A program made the position numbers and the translations under genes. Source: Aquisalinus flavus (GTDB taxonomy: Bacteria; Pseudomonadota; Alphaproteobacteria; Caulobacterales; Parvularculaceae). Taken from it: a DNA stretch of 64,000 nucleotides. Where the stretch lies: the NCBI RefSeq assembly GCF_022559625.1, contig NZ_CP042288.1, positions 186,001 to 250,000 of the forward strand, read 5' to 3'. The notes beneath the pieces were generated by a model. The model searched no databases and had not been told where the DNA came from. It saw nothing but the letters and a program-made list of their open reading frames with translations. Positions 8,798-17,821 of the stretch are shown here, one piece after another. Numbering within the stretch: the first letter of the stretch is position 1; the number at the start of each line of letters is the position of its first letter.

Positions 8798-11245
8798 TTA
8801 CTCCGCGCCTGCCATTGCCTGCAATTTCTGGCGCGCGTCCTTGAAACGCGCCATCAGCCTTGGCGTAGGCGTTTGGTCATAGGCGGTCTTCGCACGGGCC
8901 TCGGCGGCATCGAGGGCCCGCAGGAGGTCAGAAGCCGCTGCCGCCTTCGCTGCCGGGTCGGTGCTGCCGATCTCGCCGATCCAGACCGGCGAAGAATGGG
9001 CAAAGCGCGTCACTGCCATCGACGGCCAGGCGGGCTCGCCGCCATGGGCCCGCGCTGCGATCCATCCGCCCTCCGGCAGGGTGACGCTGCCTTCATAGAC
9101 GCGCGTTTCGCCCGCGCTGACGCCCTCGAGCGTCTCCACGACCTCTCCATTGACGATGATCTCCAGTTTTTCGACTGCGGCTGCGCTCGCCAGCGTGACT
9201 TTCCAGTCCTGCTCGCCACTCGCCACCGTTTCGCCGGGCTCGGCGCCAGCAATCTCGAACAACAGGGCCGGGCCGGTCGACAGGAAGGTCTTGCCGGCGC
9301 GTACCTGGTCTAGGATCGCGTCGAAAGCCGTGCCGTTCTCGGCGCGAGCATAGACGCGGGCGGTGCCGATCGCCGGGGCACGGGTGAAGTCCGACATCAT
9401 GTCGGTGCCGGACGTCGCCGGTGTCGGCTGGCCGATATTCAGAAGACGATACCAGACCTCAGCCGTACCCAGCGGGCTCGTCCACATGCAGACGAGCTCG
9501 ATGCCGGTCTCGGGCGACAGCACGGTATCGGATATCATTTCCAGCGGGATGCCGCGCGGCATATCCTCCGCAAACGGATCGTCATGACTGCCGACGGAAT
9601 GGACATAGGTCGCCAGCGCGCCGGTTTCCGCCGCATAGGCAATCACCTCGCCATTGCTGCGGTCGGGCGAGCCGAAGCGCGGCGTATCCGGGCCGAAATA
9701 CCATGGATAGAACGGTTTGCCCACGCCGATCAGCCCGACATGGCCATGGAAGTTGGAGCGCACCTCCTGCGACATTGCCACGGTCATGTCGCGCTCTGTG
9801 ACCCGGTCGCCTACCATGAATTCGTCGACCTGGCGGCTGTAGCGGTTCCACGCCATCGGCGCGACCTGGTCGAGATCCTCGCCCGCCATCAGCGGCAGCA
9901 GGTCGCCCGGCGTCATGCGGTGCGGGCCGTCAGCGTTCAGATGGATGTGATGGTCGGCGGAGACATAGCCTGCGCCGTCGGCATCCCAGATCGTTGTAAT
10001 GGCGAGGCTCGCCTCGGCGGTGCTGCCGCGACTGACGCGGGCGGTGGTGGTCACCGGTATCGACATCGGGCCGTGTACGGCAGTGATCTCATAGCGCCCG
10101 GACAGCACGTCGCCGAGGTCGACACTGCCATCGGCATAGAAATAGACGCGGCCATGCTGCGGGTCGAAATAGGTCGGCCCGTCCGGGTTGGCTACCGGGT
10201 GGCCATTGCCATCAGTGATCGACAGGCGGGCAGGCAGCGGGCTGCCGTCTTCATCCGTGGTCGTCACCACCATGCTGCCGGTCGGCTGGCCGTAGTCCCA
10301 GCTGGCGATCTCCACCGCCTCCGGCTTGCCGCCGGCCGTGGGAATCCGCATCAGATTGAACTGCTGGTTTTCATCCGGTGTGACGTAATAAATCATCGAC
10401 CCATCGCCGCTGAAGGCTGGCATCAGCGCATAGGTCTCGCCATTGGTCAGCTGGCGGGTGATGCCCGGCCGGGCGAGATCGGCAAGCATCAGGTGATGAT
10501 CGTCCGCCTGCGGCGCGGTATAGACCAGGGTCCGCTCGCTCGGGTGCACATCGGCGGCCAGCAGCGGTGGCAAATTGATCTCGTTCAGCGCTTCATCCGT
10601 ACCCGCCCGGAAATCGCGCAGGCGCAGGCTGCTTACTGGATAGGCACTGTGGAGATAGACGAGCCCCGAACCATCCGCCAGCACCCTCGCATTGCGCTCG
10701 ACCTGGCGCAGGTCCGTCAGCTTTTCTTCCGTGCCCGCATCGATATGGCGTTTCCACAGGCTGAGCACGCCATCTTGTGCCGAGGTGTAATAGAGATAGG
10801 TGCTGTCGGCGGAGAATTCCGGATCCAGCTCGATGCCGGGGGAATCGATCACGCTCTCGCGGCCAGTGGCCATGTCGCGGATAATGACCGACGTGTCGCT
10901 GCCGCTGTCGCGCACGAAGGTGAGCCGGTCGCCATCGCGCGACCAGCGCGGGCGGCTATCCATCTCCGCCCCATCGGTCAGGCGTTCGGCGATGCCGCTT
11001 TCGATATCGAGCAGCCAGATCCAGCCTTTCGCCGCGAAGGCAATATGGCGGCCATCGGGGGAGGGGGCAGGCGCCGTCGGTCCGGCGGCCAGGAAGGGCA
11101 GCTCATATTGCTCCAGATAGACATGATGGCCGAAATCATCGAGCTTGGGATAATGATTGGTCCATTGCGCATTTGCCGCGCCGGCGAGGATTGCCGCTCC
11201 TGCAACCAGCGCCGCGCCTGTGCGCAGGAATACCCGTATCTTCAT
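8798..11245 (-). CDS. Secreted TolB-like propeller / CehA-McbA metallohydrolase fusion
   Basis: An 815-aa exported protein. The start at 11245 is preferred because GGAGG lies within its leader; the ATG at 11257 overlaps that ribosome site. After a signal peptide (about residues 1-26), residues about 40-330 hold WD40/TolB-type repeats (SPDGRHIAFAAKG, WSRDGDRLTFVRD, FSGDGSMIYYV). A linker with a carboxypeptidase-regulatory-like beta domain leads to a PHP-type metallohydrolase domain (about 420-690) with the metal motif ADHHIHLN and later HSVGSHDDPF. CehA/McbA proteins were named for carbamate hydrolases, but this domain is widespread and the substrate here is unknown. Confidence 0.8.
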   Translation of the reverse strand: MKIRVFLRTGAALVAGAAILAGAANAQWTNHYPKLDDFGHHVYLEQYELPFLAAGPTAPAPSPDGRHIAFAAKGWIWLLDIESGIAERLTDGAEMDSRPRWSRDGDRLTFVRDSGSDTSVIIRDMATGRESVIDSPGIELDPEFSADSTYLYYTSAQDGVLSLWKRHIDAGTEEKLTDLRQVERNARVLADGSGLVYLHSAYPVSSLRLRDFRAGTDEALNEINLPPLLAADVHPSERTLVYTAPQADDHHLMLADLARPGITRQLTNGETYALMPAFSGDGSMIYYVTPDENQQFNLMRIPTAGGKPEAVEIASWDYGQPTGSMVVTTTDEDGSPLPARLSITDGNGHPVANPDGPTYFDPQHGRVYFYADGSVDLGDVLSGRYEITAVHGPMSIPVTTTARVSRGSTAEASLAITTIWDADGAGYVSADHHIHLNADGPHRMTPGDLLPLMAGEDLDQVAPMAWNRYSRQVDEFMVGDRVTERDMTVAMSQEVRSNFHGHVGLIGVGKPFYPWYFGPDTPRFGSPDRSNGEVIAYAAETGALATYVHSVGSHDDPFAEDMPRGIPLEMISDTVLSPETGIELVCMWTSPLGTAEVWYRLLNIGQPTPATSGTDMMSDFTRAPAIGTARVYARAENGTAFDAILDQVRAGKTFLSTGPALLFEIAGAEPGETVASGEQDWKVTLASAAAVEKLEIIVNGEVVETLEGVSAGETRVYEGSVTLPEGGWIAARAHGGEPAWPSMAVTRFAHSSPVWIGEIGSTDPAAKAAAASDLLRALDAAEARAKTAYDQTPTPRLMARFKDARQKLQAMAGAE

Positions 11246-11315
11246 CCAGCCCTCCATCGAACCCGATCCTTGAGCCCTCGTCTATCACCCTTCCGGCGGA
11301 TGAGTCGACACGCAT

Positions 11316-11468
11316 GCGCTGGTCCCGCTCGTTGCCCTGCGCGAAACCAGCGTCGTTTTCGGCGCGGTGCCTGCAACTTTCCTGCTGCGCGAGCCGTTCG
11401 GGATCAGGCGCATCATGCTGTCCCTTGCGCTTGCCGCTTGCCTGCTTCTCTTGCAATCGGCACAATGA
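11316..11468 (+). pseudogene. Remnant of an EamA/DMT-superfamily transporter (C-terminal end only)
   Basis: Fifty codons ending in TGA (11466-11468) translate to ALVPLVALRETSVVFGAVPA and then FLLREPFGIRRIMLSLALAA, which is the characteristic last two helices of EamA-type drug/metabolite transporters (ALRETSVVFGA...LLGEPFG.RRI). The frame is closed upstream by a TGA at 11304-11306 and no further transporter sequence precedes it. This is therefore a 3' fragment of a lost gene, not a functional CDS. Confidence 0.75.
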
Positions 11469-11495
11469 AGGCGTTTGCACAGCGAGGAGAGCGGG

Positions 11496-11786
11496 ATGAA
11501 CGTCGAGCTGAAGGAAACGGGATCGGGCGGTCAATACTATCTGCCGGATGCGGCAGCGGGCGACGACGTTGCCGAGATGACGTTCTCCCGCGCCAGTGAT
11601 AAACTGATCATTGTAGATCATACTTACGTACCGGACCGCTATCGCGGCCAGGGTGTCGGCAAGCAGCTGGCCGACCGGGTCATCGCCGATGCGAGGGAGA
11701 AGGGCTTCAGGATCATGCCGCTGTGCCCGTTCCTGAAAGCCCAGTTCCAGAAACATCCGGAATGGCATGACGTTTTGAGCAGATAG
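11496..11786 (+). CDS. Minimal GNAT-fold N-acetyltransferase, 96 aa (copy 1)
   Basis: A small protein of the YidJ/COG2388 type: a stand-alone half-size GNAT domain. The acetyl-CoA pyrophosphate loop is visible as YRGQGVGKQLADRV (about residues 49-62) after the beta-strand IIVDHTYVPDRY, and the C-terminal FLKAQFQKHPEW is typical of this group. The start at 11496 has a good GAGGAGA ribosome site. It is followed 40 bases later by a second, clearly homologous copy. Substrate unknown. Confidence 0.8.
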   Translation: MNVELKETGSGGQYYLPDAAAGDDVAEMTFSRASDKLIIVDHTYVPDRYRGQGVGKQLADRVIADAREKGFRIMPLCPFLKAQFQKHPEWHDVLSR

Positions 11787-11826
11787 GATTAGAGTCATAG
11801 ACCCAACCCAGGGCAGGAGGTGCCCG

Positions 11827-12120
11827 ATGAAGATCAAGTTCGAGGAATGCGAAACCGGTGGCCGGTATTTCATCCCCGAGTTCGGCAGCCAGGATGTCGC
11901 CGAGCTTACCTTTCATTTCAACGAGGACGGCACCATCACCGCCGACCACACCTATGTGCCCCATCGCAAGCGCGGCAAGGGCCTCGCCTACAAGCTGCTG
12001 GAGCGCCTGATGGAAGACGCGAAAGCCCGTGACTGGAAGATCGTGCCGTCCTGCTCCTATGTAGCCGCAGAAATGCGCCGAAAGCCCGAATGGCGCGGCT
12101 TCGAGGCCGAAAAGGCCTGA
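11827..12120 (+). CDS. Minimal GNAT-fold N-acetyltransferase, 97 aa (copy 2)
   Basis: Tandem paralogue of the preceding gene: the same start (E...ETGGRYFIPE), the same AELTFHFNEDGTITADHTYV strand pair, and a pyrophosphate loop HRKRGKGLAYKLLERL in place of YRGQGVGKQLADRV. The C-terminus ends PSCSYVAAEMRRKPEW. A strong AGGAGG-like site precedes the ATG. The two copies have diverged widely at the amino-acid level, so the duplication is not recent and both are probably kept for different substrates. Confidence 0.8.
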   Translation: MKIKFEECETGGRYFIPEFGSQDVAELTFHFNEDGTITADHTYVPHRKRGKGLAYKLLERLMEDAKARDWKIVPSCSYVAAEMRRKPEWRGFEAEKA

Positions 12121-12254
12121 GTGCCGGTACCGGCTAACTGTCCGGTCCTCCCAATCCTCCGGCACCGGCTGAGCGTGCCATAATGTCTCTTTTCCCCTGC
12201 GACTGGCAGGGCGTATAAGAGCCCGATGGCCGCCATGGCCGCAACGAGGGCTCT

Positions 12255-13004
12255 ATGAAGGATCAGAATGCCATGTCGCCGACGCAGCGCATCGACAGCG
12301 CTGACGCGATCAGCCAGCAGCGGTTCAAATATTACGATTTCGCGATGGCGGCCTTTGTCGTCATCCTCGTCCTGTCCAACGTCATCGGTGCGGCCAAGCC
12401 GGCCCAGGTCGACCTGCCTGGCATCGGCCCGTTCGTGTTCGGCGCCGGCATCCTGTTCTTCCCGCTTTCCTATGTTCTCGGCGATGTGCTGACCGAGGTC
12501 TATGGCTATGCCCGCGCCCGCCGCGTCGTCTGGGCCGGCTTCGGCGCCGTCGTGTTCATGGCGCTGATGAGCTGGGTCGTCGTCTCCCTGCCGCCCGCCG
12601 ACGGCTGGGAGGGGCAGGCGGCCTATGAGCAGGTCTTCGGCGTCGTGCCGCGCATCGTGCTCGCATCGCTCATCGCCTTCTGGGCTGGTGAGTTTGCCAA
12701 TGCCTTCGTCATGGCGCGCATGAAGGTCTGGTCGAAGGGCAAGCATTTGTGGCAGCGCACGATCGGCTCGACCATCGTGGGTCAGGGCATCGATTCGCTG
12801 ATCTTCTATCCCGTCGCCTTTCTCGGCATCTGGGACACGGGTCAGGTCATTACGGTGATGATCACCAATTACGTCCTGAAAGTCCTGTGGGAAGCGCTGC
12901 TCACGCCGGTGACCTACCGGGTTGTCGGCTGGCTTAAAAAGGCAGAGGGTGTTGACATATACGACGCCGAGACCGACTTCACACCCTTCTCGGTCAAATC
13001 CTGA
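12255..13004 (+). CDS. yhhQ: Queuosine precursor transporter (VUT family)
   Basis: An inner-membrane permease of 249 aa with about six transmembrane helices, of the YhhQ/VUT family that imports preQ0/preQ1 (or related 7-deazaguanines) for tRNA queuosine synthesis. Family features seen: FPLSYVLGDVLTEVYGYARARRVVWAG (acidic residues after helix 2; about residues 72-98) and GQGIDSLIFYPVAFLG (about 176-191). I saw no convincing preQ1 riboswitch upstream. The next gene on the strand is the trkH pseudogene, 17 bases downstream. Confidence 0.9.
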   Translation: MKDQNAMSPTQRIDSADAISQQRFKYYDFAMAAFVVILVLSNVIGAAKPAQVDLPGIGPFVFGAGILFFPLSYVLGDVLTEVYGYARARRVVWAGFGAVVFMALMSWVVVSLPPADGWEGQAAYEQVFGVVPRIVLASLIAFWAGEFANAFVMARMKVWSKGKHLWQRTIGSTIVGQGIDSLIFYPVAFLGIWDTGQVITVMITNYVLKVLWEALLTPVTYRVVGWLKKAEGVDIYDAETDFTPFSVKS

Positions 13005-13021
13005 CATACGGAACGAAAGCC

Positions 13022-13704
13022 GTGCTCAACTTTTCGGTCTCGACCAGCCCGGCCACGTGGCGCCAGGCCCTGTTTTTCTTCGGCATCGTGATCTTCATGA
13101 TCGGCGTCCTGATGGTGATCCCTACGTTTGCCGAACTGGCCTATGGCGAGCGGGGCCAGTACTCCTTCGCAATGAGCGCCCTCCTGACCCTCGTCATCGG
13201 CCTGATGGTTGGCATTGCCATGTGGAATGGCGAGTTCGGGGCGATCCGGACGCGTCACGCCGTTCCGTGGCGGCTGCGCCGGCTCGACATCGGGTGGCAT
13301 CAAGGTCTGTCTATCGACTCGTCATCCTGCTGAAGATCATCCGGACACGCCTGTGGAAACTGCAGACGCCGCACCGCATCGTGCCGATCACCTTCAACGG
13401 GCGCGACGTGACCGAGGACACGATCGTCTCGATCCTGACCTTTCTGACCCTGTTCACCATGTCGATCCTGATCGGTGCGCTGCTGCTGTCGTTCAGCGGC
13501 ATGGACTTCATCACCGCACTGGCGGCGAGTGCCACTGCACTGTGCAATGTCGGCCCCGGGCTTGGCGATATCGTTGGCCCGGCGGGCAATTTCTCGTCTA
13601 TGAATTCCTATGACGAGATTATCATCAGTTTCCTGATGATTCTCGGCCGTCTCGAGATTTTTGCCGTCCTGATGCTGTTCGATCCGGAGTTCTGGCGCTA
13701 CTGA
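13022..13704 (+). pseudogene. trkH: trkH potassium-uptake channel subunit, internally deleted and frameshifted
   Basis: The first about 80 codons (GTG 13022) encode the N-terminal two helices of TrkH, ending GEFGAIRTRHA near 13260. The sequence then jumps, in another frame, to the C-terminal part: GGCAGSTSGGIKV (13277-13308), which is followed by a further frame change into RLVILLKIIRTRL and the last repeat with the ALCNVGPG selectivity-filter segment, ending at 13704. About 280 residues in the middle are missing. The second shift is explained by a 4-bp tandem duplication: GTCTGTCT near 13306-13313 where GTCT restores GIKV-YRLV. Two independent lesions make this a clear pseudogene. Confidence 0.88.
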
Positions 13705-13748
13705 CCTTGCCTTTTTGCGTTGCAGCAATATACTCACCTTAAGCACAC

Positions 13749-13772
13749 GAACTTGTGTCTTTAGTGGGTGTT
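13749..13772 (+). promoter_or_regulatory. Weak EcfG-like promoter motif upstream of otsA
   Basis: CGAAC (13748-13752), 16 bases, TGTT (13769-13772), about 40 bases before the otsA ATG. It deviates from GGAAC-N16/17-CGTT at one position in each box. otsA is a known general-stress gene in other alphaproteobacteria, which is the main reason to note it. Confidence 0.3.
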
Positions 13773-13811
13773 CCGGAATTCGAAGACGGCCAAAAAGGGA
13801 AATTACTAGCT

Positions 13812-15218
13812 ATGGGCAGATTGATCGGCGTTTCAAACCGCACCGCAGCCGACCCGAATGCGCGCGCTGGCGGGCTGGCAGTCGCGCTCTGGGATGCTCT
13901 TGTCGCGTCAAACGGGACCTGGTTCGGCTGGAGCGGACGCACGGTTGACGAGGCCCGCGGCATCGAGATGTTCTCCGATGGAGGTGTTGATTTCGCCCTG
14001 GTCGACCTGACCCATGAAGAACATGAGCGCTTTTACCTCGGCTATTCCAACCGGGCGCTGTGGCCGATCTTTCACTACCGTACCGACCTGGCCAATTTCG
14101 ACGACGAGGACTTCGCGGGCTATGAAGCCGTCAATCACCGTTTCGCCAGGCTGCTGTCGAAGCAACTGAAGCCGGACGATGTCGTCTGGGTCCATGACTA
14201 CCATTTCTGCCTGATGGGCGAGGAGCTTCGCCAGCATGGCTTTGACGGCCGCATCGGCTATTTCCTCCATATTCCGTTCCCGGCACCGGAAGTCTTCCGT
14301 ACCCTGCCTGAACATACCCGTCTCGCAAGGGCGATGACCGCCTATAATCTGCTTGGCTTCCAGACAGAGGACCACAAGGCCAATTTCGAGCGCTACCTGC
14401 TGGAATTCGCCGGCGGCAGGAAGAACGATGACGGCACCGTCTCCGTTCACGGTCGCACGGTCACCCTAAAGGCCTATCCGATCGGGATCGATGTCGACGA
14501 TTTTGCCGCCCTCGCCGAAAAGGACAAGGCACGCGAAGCCAGCACCCGCATCGGCAGGTTTCTCGGCGGCCGCGAACTCGTCCTTGGGGTCGACCGCATG
14601 GACTATTCCAAGGGCCTGCCGCAGCGCTTCGAGGCGGTCGGCCGCCTGATTCGCGACTATCCGGACCTGCACGGCAAGGTCTCCTACACGCAGATCGCGC
14701 CGCCATCACGGACCAAGGTCGATGAGTATGCGGAGCTTCGCGAGCAGCTCGACCAGCTGTCCGGCTCGATCAATGGCGACCATGGCGATCTCGACTGGAT
14801 TCCCATCCGCTATCTCGCCCGCTCCTATACACGCGACGAACTCGCCGGCCTTTATCGCATCGCCCGCGTCGGCCTCGTCACGCCGCTGCGCGATGGCATG
14901 AACCTCGTCGCCAAGGAATTCATCGCGGCGCAGGACCCCCACGATCCGGGTGTGCTGGTGCTGTCGCATTTCGCCGGTGCTGCGTCGCAGATGCCGGAGG
15001 CGCTGCTGGTCAACCCCTATGACACCCACGAGGTCGCCGATGCAATCTATCGCGCGATCCACATGCCGCTTGAAGAGCGCAAGGAGCGCTGGAGTGCCAT
15101 CGACAAGACAATCCGTGAAAAGGATATCTACTGGTGGCGCCAGACCTTCCTGCACGACCTCGGCCATATCGACGCGGAAAGCGACCTTCCCCCGGTTGAA
15201 CTGAACGGCGCAGCCTGA
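13812..15218 (+). CDS. otsA: Trehalose-6-phosphate synthase
   Basis: A 468-aa retaining GT20 glycosyltransferase that makes trehalose-6-phosphate from UDP-glucose and glucose-6-phosphate. Motifs: GRLIGVSNR then the GGLAVAL loop at the N-terminus (about residue 27), [16 protein letters not shown] (about 125-140), [11 protein letters not shown] (about 155-165), [15 protein letters not shown] (about 261-275) and [13 protein letters not shown] (about 357-369) for nucleotide-sugar binding. The usual start is the ATG at 13812, giving [10 protein letters not shown]; an upstream extension would not look like the family. It is followed 71 bases later by otsB and then a GH15 gene. Confidence 0.96.
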   Translation: MGRLIGVSNRTAADPNARAGGLAVALWDALVASNGTWFGWSGRTVDEARGIEMFSDGGVDFALVDLTHEEHERFYLGYSNRALWPIFHYRTDLANFDDEDFAGYEAVNHRFARLLSKQLKPDDVVWVHDYHFCLMGEELRQHGFDGRIGYFLHIPFPAPEVFRTLPEHTRLARAMTAYNLLGFQTEDHKANFERYLLEFAGGRKNDDGTVSVHGRTVTLKAYPIGIDVDDFAALAEKDKAREASTRIGRFLGGRELVLGVDRMDYSKGLPQRFEAVGRLIRDYPDLHGKVSYTQIAPPSRTKVDEYAELREQLDQLSGSINGDHGDLDWIPIRYLARSYTRDELAGLYRIARVGLVTPLRDGMNLVAKEFIAAQDPHDPGVLVLSHFAGAASQMPEALLVNPYDTHEVADAIYRAIHMPLEERKERWSAIDKTIREKDIYWWRQTFLHDLGHIDAESDLPPVELNGAA

Positions 15219-15289
15219 CACTTTGCCGACTTGCCCTATCTTAGTTTCAGGAGCGTGGAGGCGAGGGTGCCTGCCAGACCGGATTGCAC

Positions 15290-16018
15290 ATGACGAACGA
15301 AACCTATCCCCCCCTGCCGGAAAAGGGCCAGGCCCTGTTTCTGGATTTTGACGGCACGCTTGCGCCCTTGCAGGATGATCCTGACACGGTCGCGCTGGTC
15401 GATGGCGCGGCTCCGCTGCTGGCCAGGCTCGCCGACAGGCTCGATGGCGCGCTGGCGGTGATCAGCGGCCGCGACATCGATGACCTTGCACGCCGCGTGC
15501 CGGACACGCTCTGGCGGCTCGGCAATCATGGCCTCAACATCATGGCCCCCGGCGCCGCCGCACTGACCCGTACCGACATGGCACCGGCAGAGCTTCGCGG
15601 CGGCCTGACCGGGCTCAGTGCGGACTATCCGGGCACGAAGGTGGAGAACAAGGGCTCCGTCCTCGCGCTGCATTATCGTGCCTGCCCGCAGCATGGCGAG
15701 GCATTGCTCGCCGCGGCGCGGCGCATCGTCGACGCCGTCGAGGGTTATGGCGTGCAAAGCGGTAAGATGGTGATCGAGGCCAAGCCGTCCGGCGCCAACA
15801 AGGGCCTTGCGATTCGTGAAGTCATGAAACAGCAGCCCTTTGCCGGGCGTGTGCCTGTCATGGCAGGCGACGACGTGACCGATGAGGATGGCTTTGCGGC
15901 CGTCCTTGACCTTGGCGGCTTTGCCGTCAAGGTTGGAGAGGGCGAGAGCCTTGCCGCCTACCGGCTCGCGTCGCCGCAGGCTGTTGCAGACTGGCTGGAA
16001 AAGGGAATTGCCGAATGA
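15290..16018 (+). CDS. otsB: Trehalose-6-phosphate phosphatase
   Basis: A 242-aa HAD-superfamily phosphatase that removes phosphate from trehalose-6-phosphate. The four HAD motifs are seen: LFLDFDGTLAPL (nucleophile Asp, about residues 15-26), VISGRDIDDL (about 57-66), the basic KPSGANKGLA segment (about 166-175) and GDDVTDEDGF (about 194-203). ATG 15290 is preferred to the TTG two codons upstream. Its last four bases overlap the next gene's start (ATGA), so otsB and the GH15 gene are translationally coupled. Confidence 0.95.
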   Translation: MTNETYPPLPEKGQALFLDFDGTLAPLQDDPDTVALVDGAAPLLARLADRLDGALAVISGRDIDDLARRVPDTLWRLGNHGLNIMAPGAAALTRTDMAPAELRGGLTGLSADYPGTKVENKGSVLALHYRACPQHGEALLAAARRIVDAVEGYGVQSGKMVIEAKPSGANKGLAIREVMKQQPFAGRVPVMAGDDVTDEDGFAAVLDLGGFAVKVGEGESLAAYRLASPQAVADWLEKGIAE

Positions 16019-17814
16019 ATGGGAACGCACCACCTGTGCTCAACAAACCTTCGCTCGAACTGGGCATGATCGGCAATGGCACGATCGCCGGGCTGATTGA
16101 CGAGCAGGGGGCCTATGGCTGGCTCTGCTTGCCGCGCCTCGACGGCAAGCCCGTCTTCAACGCGCTGCTCGGCGGCGGCGGCACTTTCGCGGTCGAGCTG
16201 GAAGGCTTCGTACGCAGCCGTCAATACTATGTCCGCAACACCGCTGTTCTGTGTACGGTGCTTGAGGCCGAGGATGGCAGTGCCGTCGAAATCACCGATT
16301 TCGCGCCGCGTTTCGAGGCGCGGGAGCGCACCTTCCAGCCCATGGGCATCGTCCGGCGCTTGCGGCCCCTTTCCGGCACGCCGCGCATCAAGGTCCGTCT
16401 CGATCCGTCGACCGGGTGGGATGACAAGCCGATGCAGGTCACACGGGGCGTCAGCCATGTGCGCTTTGCCAGCGATACGCTGGCTTTCCGGGTGACGACC
16501 GATGCGGCGATCTCCTATGTGATGAGCGGCACATCCTTCCTGCTCGACAAGCCGCTGTCCTTCATCTGCGGGCCCGACGAGACCGTCTCCGAGGGGGTCA
16601 ACACGTTGTCGCGGGAATGGGAAGAGCGCACCGTCAACTACTGGCAGAACTGGTCCCGCCGTCTCGCCATTCCGTTCGAGTGGCAGGAGGCGGTGATCCG
16701 CGCCGCCATTACCCTGAAAATGTGCGTATACGAAGAGACCGGCGGGATCATCGCGGCCGCAACATCGTCGATCCCGGAGCATGAAGGCTCGTCGCGCAAT
16801 TGGGATTATCGCTATTGCTGGATCAGGGATGCCTATTTCACCGTCACCGCGCTGAATCGGCTGTCCTCCGTCGGGACGCTGGAAATCTATCTGCGCTTCC
16901 TGCGCAATGTCGTCGCCTCGACCAAGGGCGGGCATATCCAGCCGGTTTACGGGATCAGCCTCGAACAGCAGCTGGAAGAGCAGATCGCCGATGCGCTGCC
17001 CGGCTATCGCGGCCACAAGCCGGTCCGGTTCGGCAACCAGGCTGCAGAACATATCCAGCATGACGTCTACGGACAGGTTATCCTCGGCGCATCCCAGGCA
17101 TTCTTCGACACGCGCCTGCGCAATCAGGCAGGCATTGCCGAATTCCGCCAGCTCGAGCAGGTCGGCGAGCGAGCCTGGGCCATGCATAACGAGCCCGATG
17201 CCGGCATCTGGGAATATCGCACGATCAGCCAGGTGCACACATCGTCCGCGCTGATGTGCTGGGCTGCCTGCGACCGCCTCGGCAAGATCGCCGCCTATCT
17301 CGGCGACAGCGCGCGGGCCGACTACTGGAACGAGCGGGCAACGACAATCCGCGAGACGATCTATGACAAGGCCTGGAATGACAAGATCAAGGCGTTCACC
17401 GGTGCCTATGGCGGCGAGGCGCTCGATGCCTCTGTCCTGTTGATGGCCGAAGTCGGTTTCCTGCCCAAGGACGATCCGCGCTTTGCCGCGACCGTCGATG
17501 CGGTCGACAAGCAGCTGCGCCATGGCATGCATGTCTATCGCTACAAGGCGCCGGACGATTTCGGCACGCCAGAGACCGCGTTTACGGCCTGTACCTTCTG
17601 GCATATCGACGCGCTCGCCCATATCGGGCGCAAGGAAGAGGCTCGGGAGATATTCGAGGACCTTCTGTCCATGCGCAACAAGCTCGGCCTGCTGTCGGAA
17701 GATCTCGATCCCAAGACCGGCCAGCTCTGGGGCAATTTTCCCCAGACCTATTCCATGGTCGGCATCATCAATTCGGCGACACGGCTCTCCAGCCGCTGGG
17801 CGGAGTCAATATGA
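16015..17814 (+). CDS. GH15 family glycosidase (glucoamylase/trehalase-like)
   Basis: A 599-aa cytoplasmic inverting glycosidase: an N-terminal beta-sandwich (LELGMIGNGTIAGLIDEQG, about residues 12-30) followed by an (alpha/alpha)6 barrel. Barrel landmarks are SSRNWDYRYCWIRDAYF (about 261-277), the catalytic-acid region near NEPDAGIWEYR (about 392-402) and the base Glu in LLSEDLDPKTGQLWGNFPQT. GH15 members in actinobacteria include trehalases. The ATGA overlap with otsB says that its substrate is probably trehalose or a glucan linked to it, so the operon would both make and break trehalose. Substrate is inferred. Confidence 0.87.
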   Translation: MNGNAPPVLNKPSLELGMIGNGTIAGLIDEQGAYGWLCLPRLDGKPVFNALLGGGGTFAVELEGFVRSRQYYVRNTAVLCTVLEAEDGSAVEITDFAPRFEARERTFQPMGIVRRLRPLSGTPRIKVRLDPSTGWDDKPMQVTRGVSHVRFASDTLAFRVTTDAAISYVMSGTSFLLDKPLSFICGPDETVSEGVNTLSREWEERTVNYWQNWSRRLAIPFEWQEAVIRAAITLKMCVYEETGGIIAAATSSIPEHEGSSRNWDYRYCWIRDAYFTVTALNRLSSVGTLEIYLRFLRNVVASTKGGHIQPVYGISLEQQLEEQIADALPGYRGHKPVRFGNQAAEHIQHDVYGQVILGASQAFFDTRLRNQAGIAEFRQLEQVGERAWAMHNEPDAGIWEYRTISQVHTSSALMCWAACDRLGKIAAYLGDSARADYWNERATTIRETIYDKAWNDKIKAFTGAYGGEALDASVLLMAEVGFLPKDDPRFAATVDAVDKQLRHGMHVYRYKAPDDFGTPETAFTACTFWHIDALAHIGRKEEAREIFEDLLSMRNKLGLLSEDLDPKTGQLWGNFPQTYSMVGIINSATRLSSRWAESI

Positions 17815-17821
17815 CGAGAAG

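Noticed and set aside
9584..11599. Long plus-strand open frame opposite the TolB/CehA gene
   Set aside because: The minus-strand protein has a signal peptide, propeller repeats and metal motifs; the opposite frame is a GC-rich shadow with a composition (His, Arg, Gly, Ile) typical of antisense frames.
11496..12120. The two mini-GNAT genes as a toxin-antitoxin pair
   Set aside because: Both are the same GNAT type without a DUF1778-like RHH partner; they are a tandem duplication, not a TacT-type module.
12121..12254. Possible preQ1 riboswitch before yhhQ
   Set aside because: The leader lacks the preQ1-I loop and A-rich tail and I could not draw a preQ1-II or -III structure.
13749..13776. GGAAC-N16-AGTT on the minus strand upstream of otsA
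   Set aside because: No minus-strand gene follows; likely chance, partly overlapping the plus-strand EcfG-like motif.
15958..17622. Minus-strand open frame over the GH15 gene
   Set aside because: Antisense shadow; the GH15 motifs and the ATGA overlap with otsB fix the plus-strand gene.
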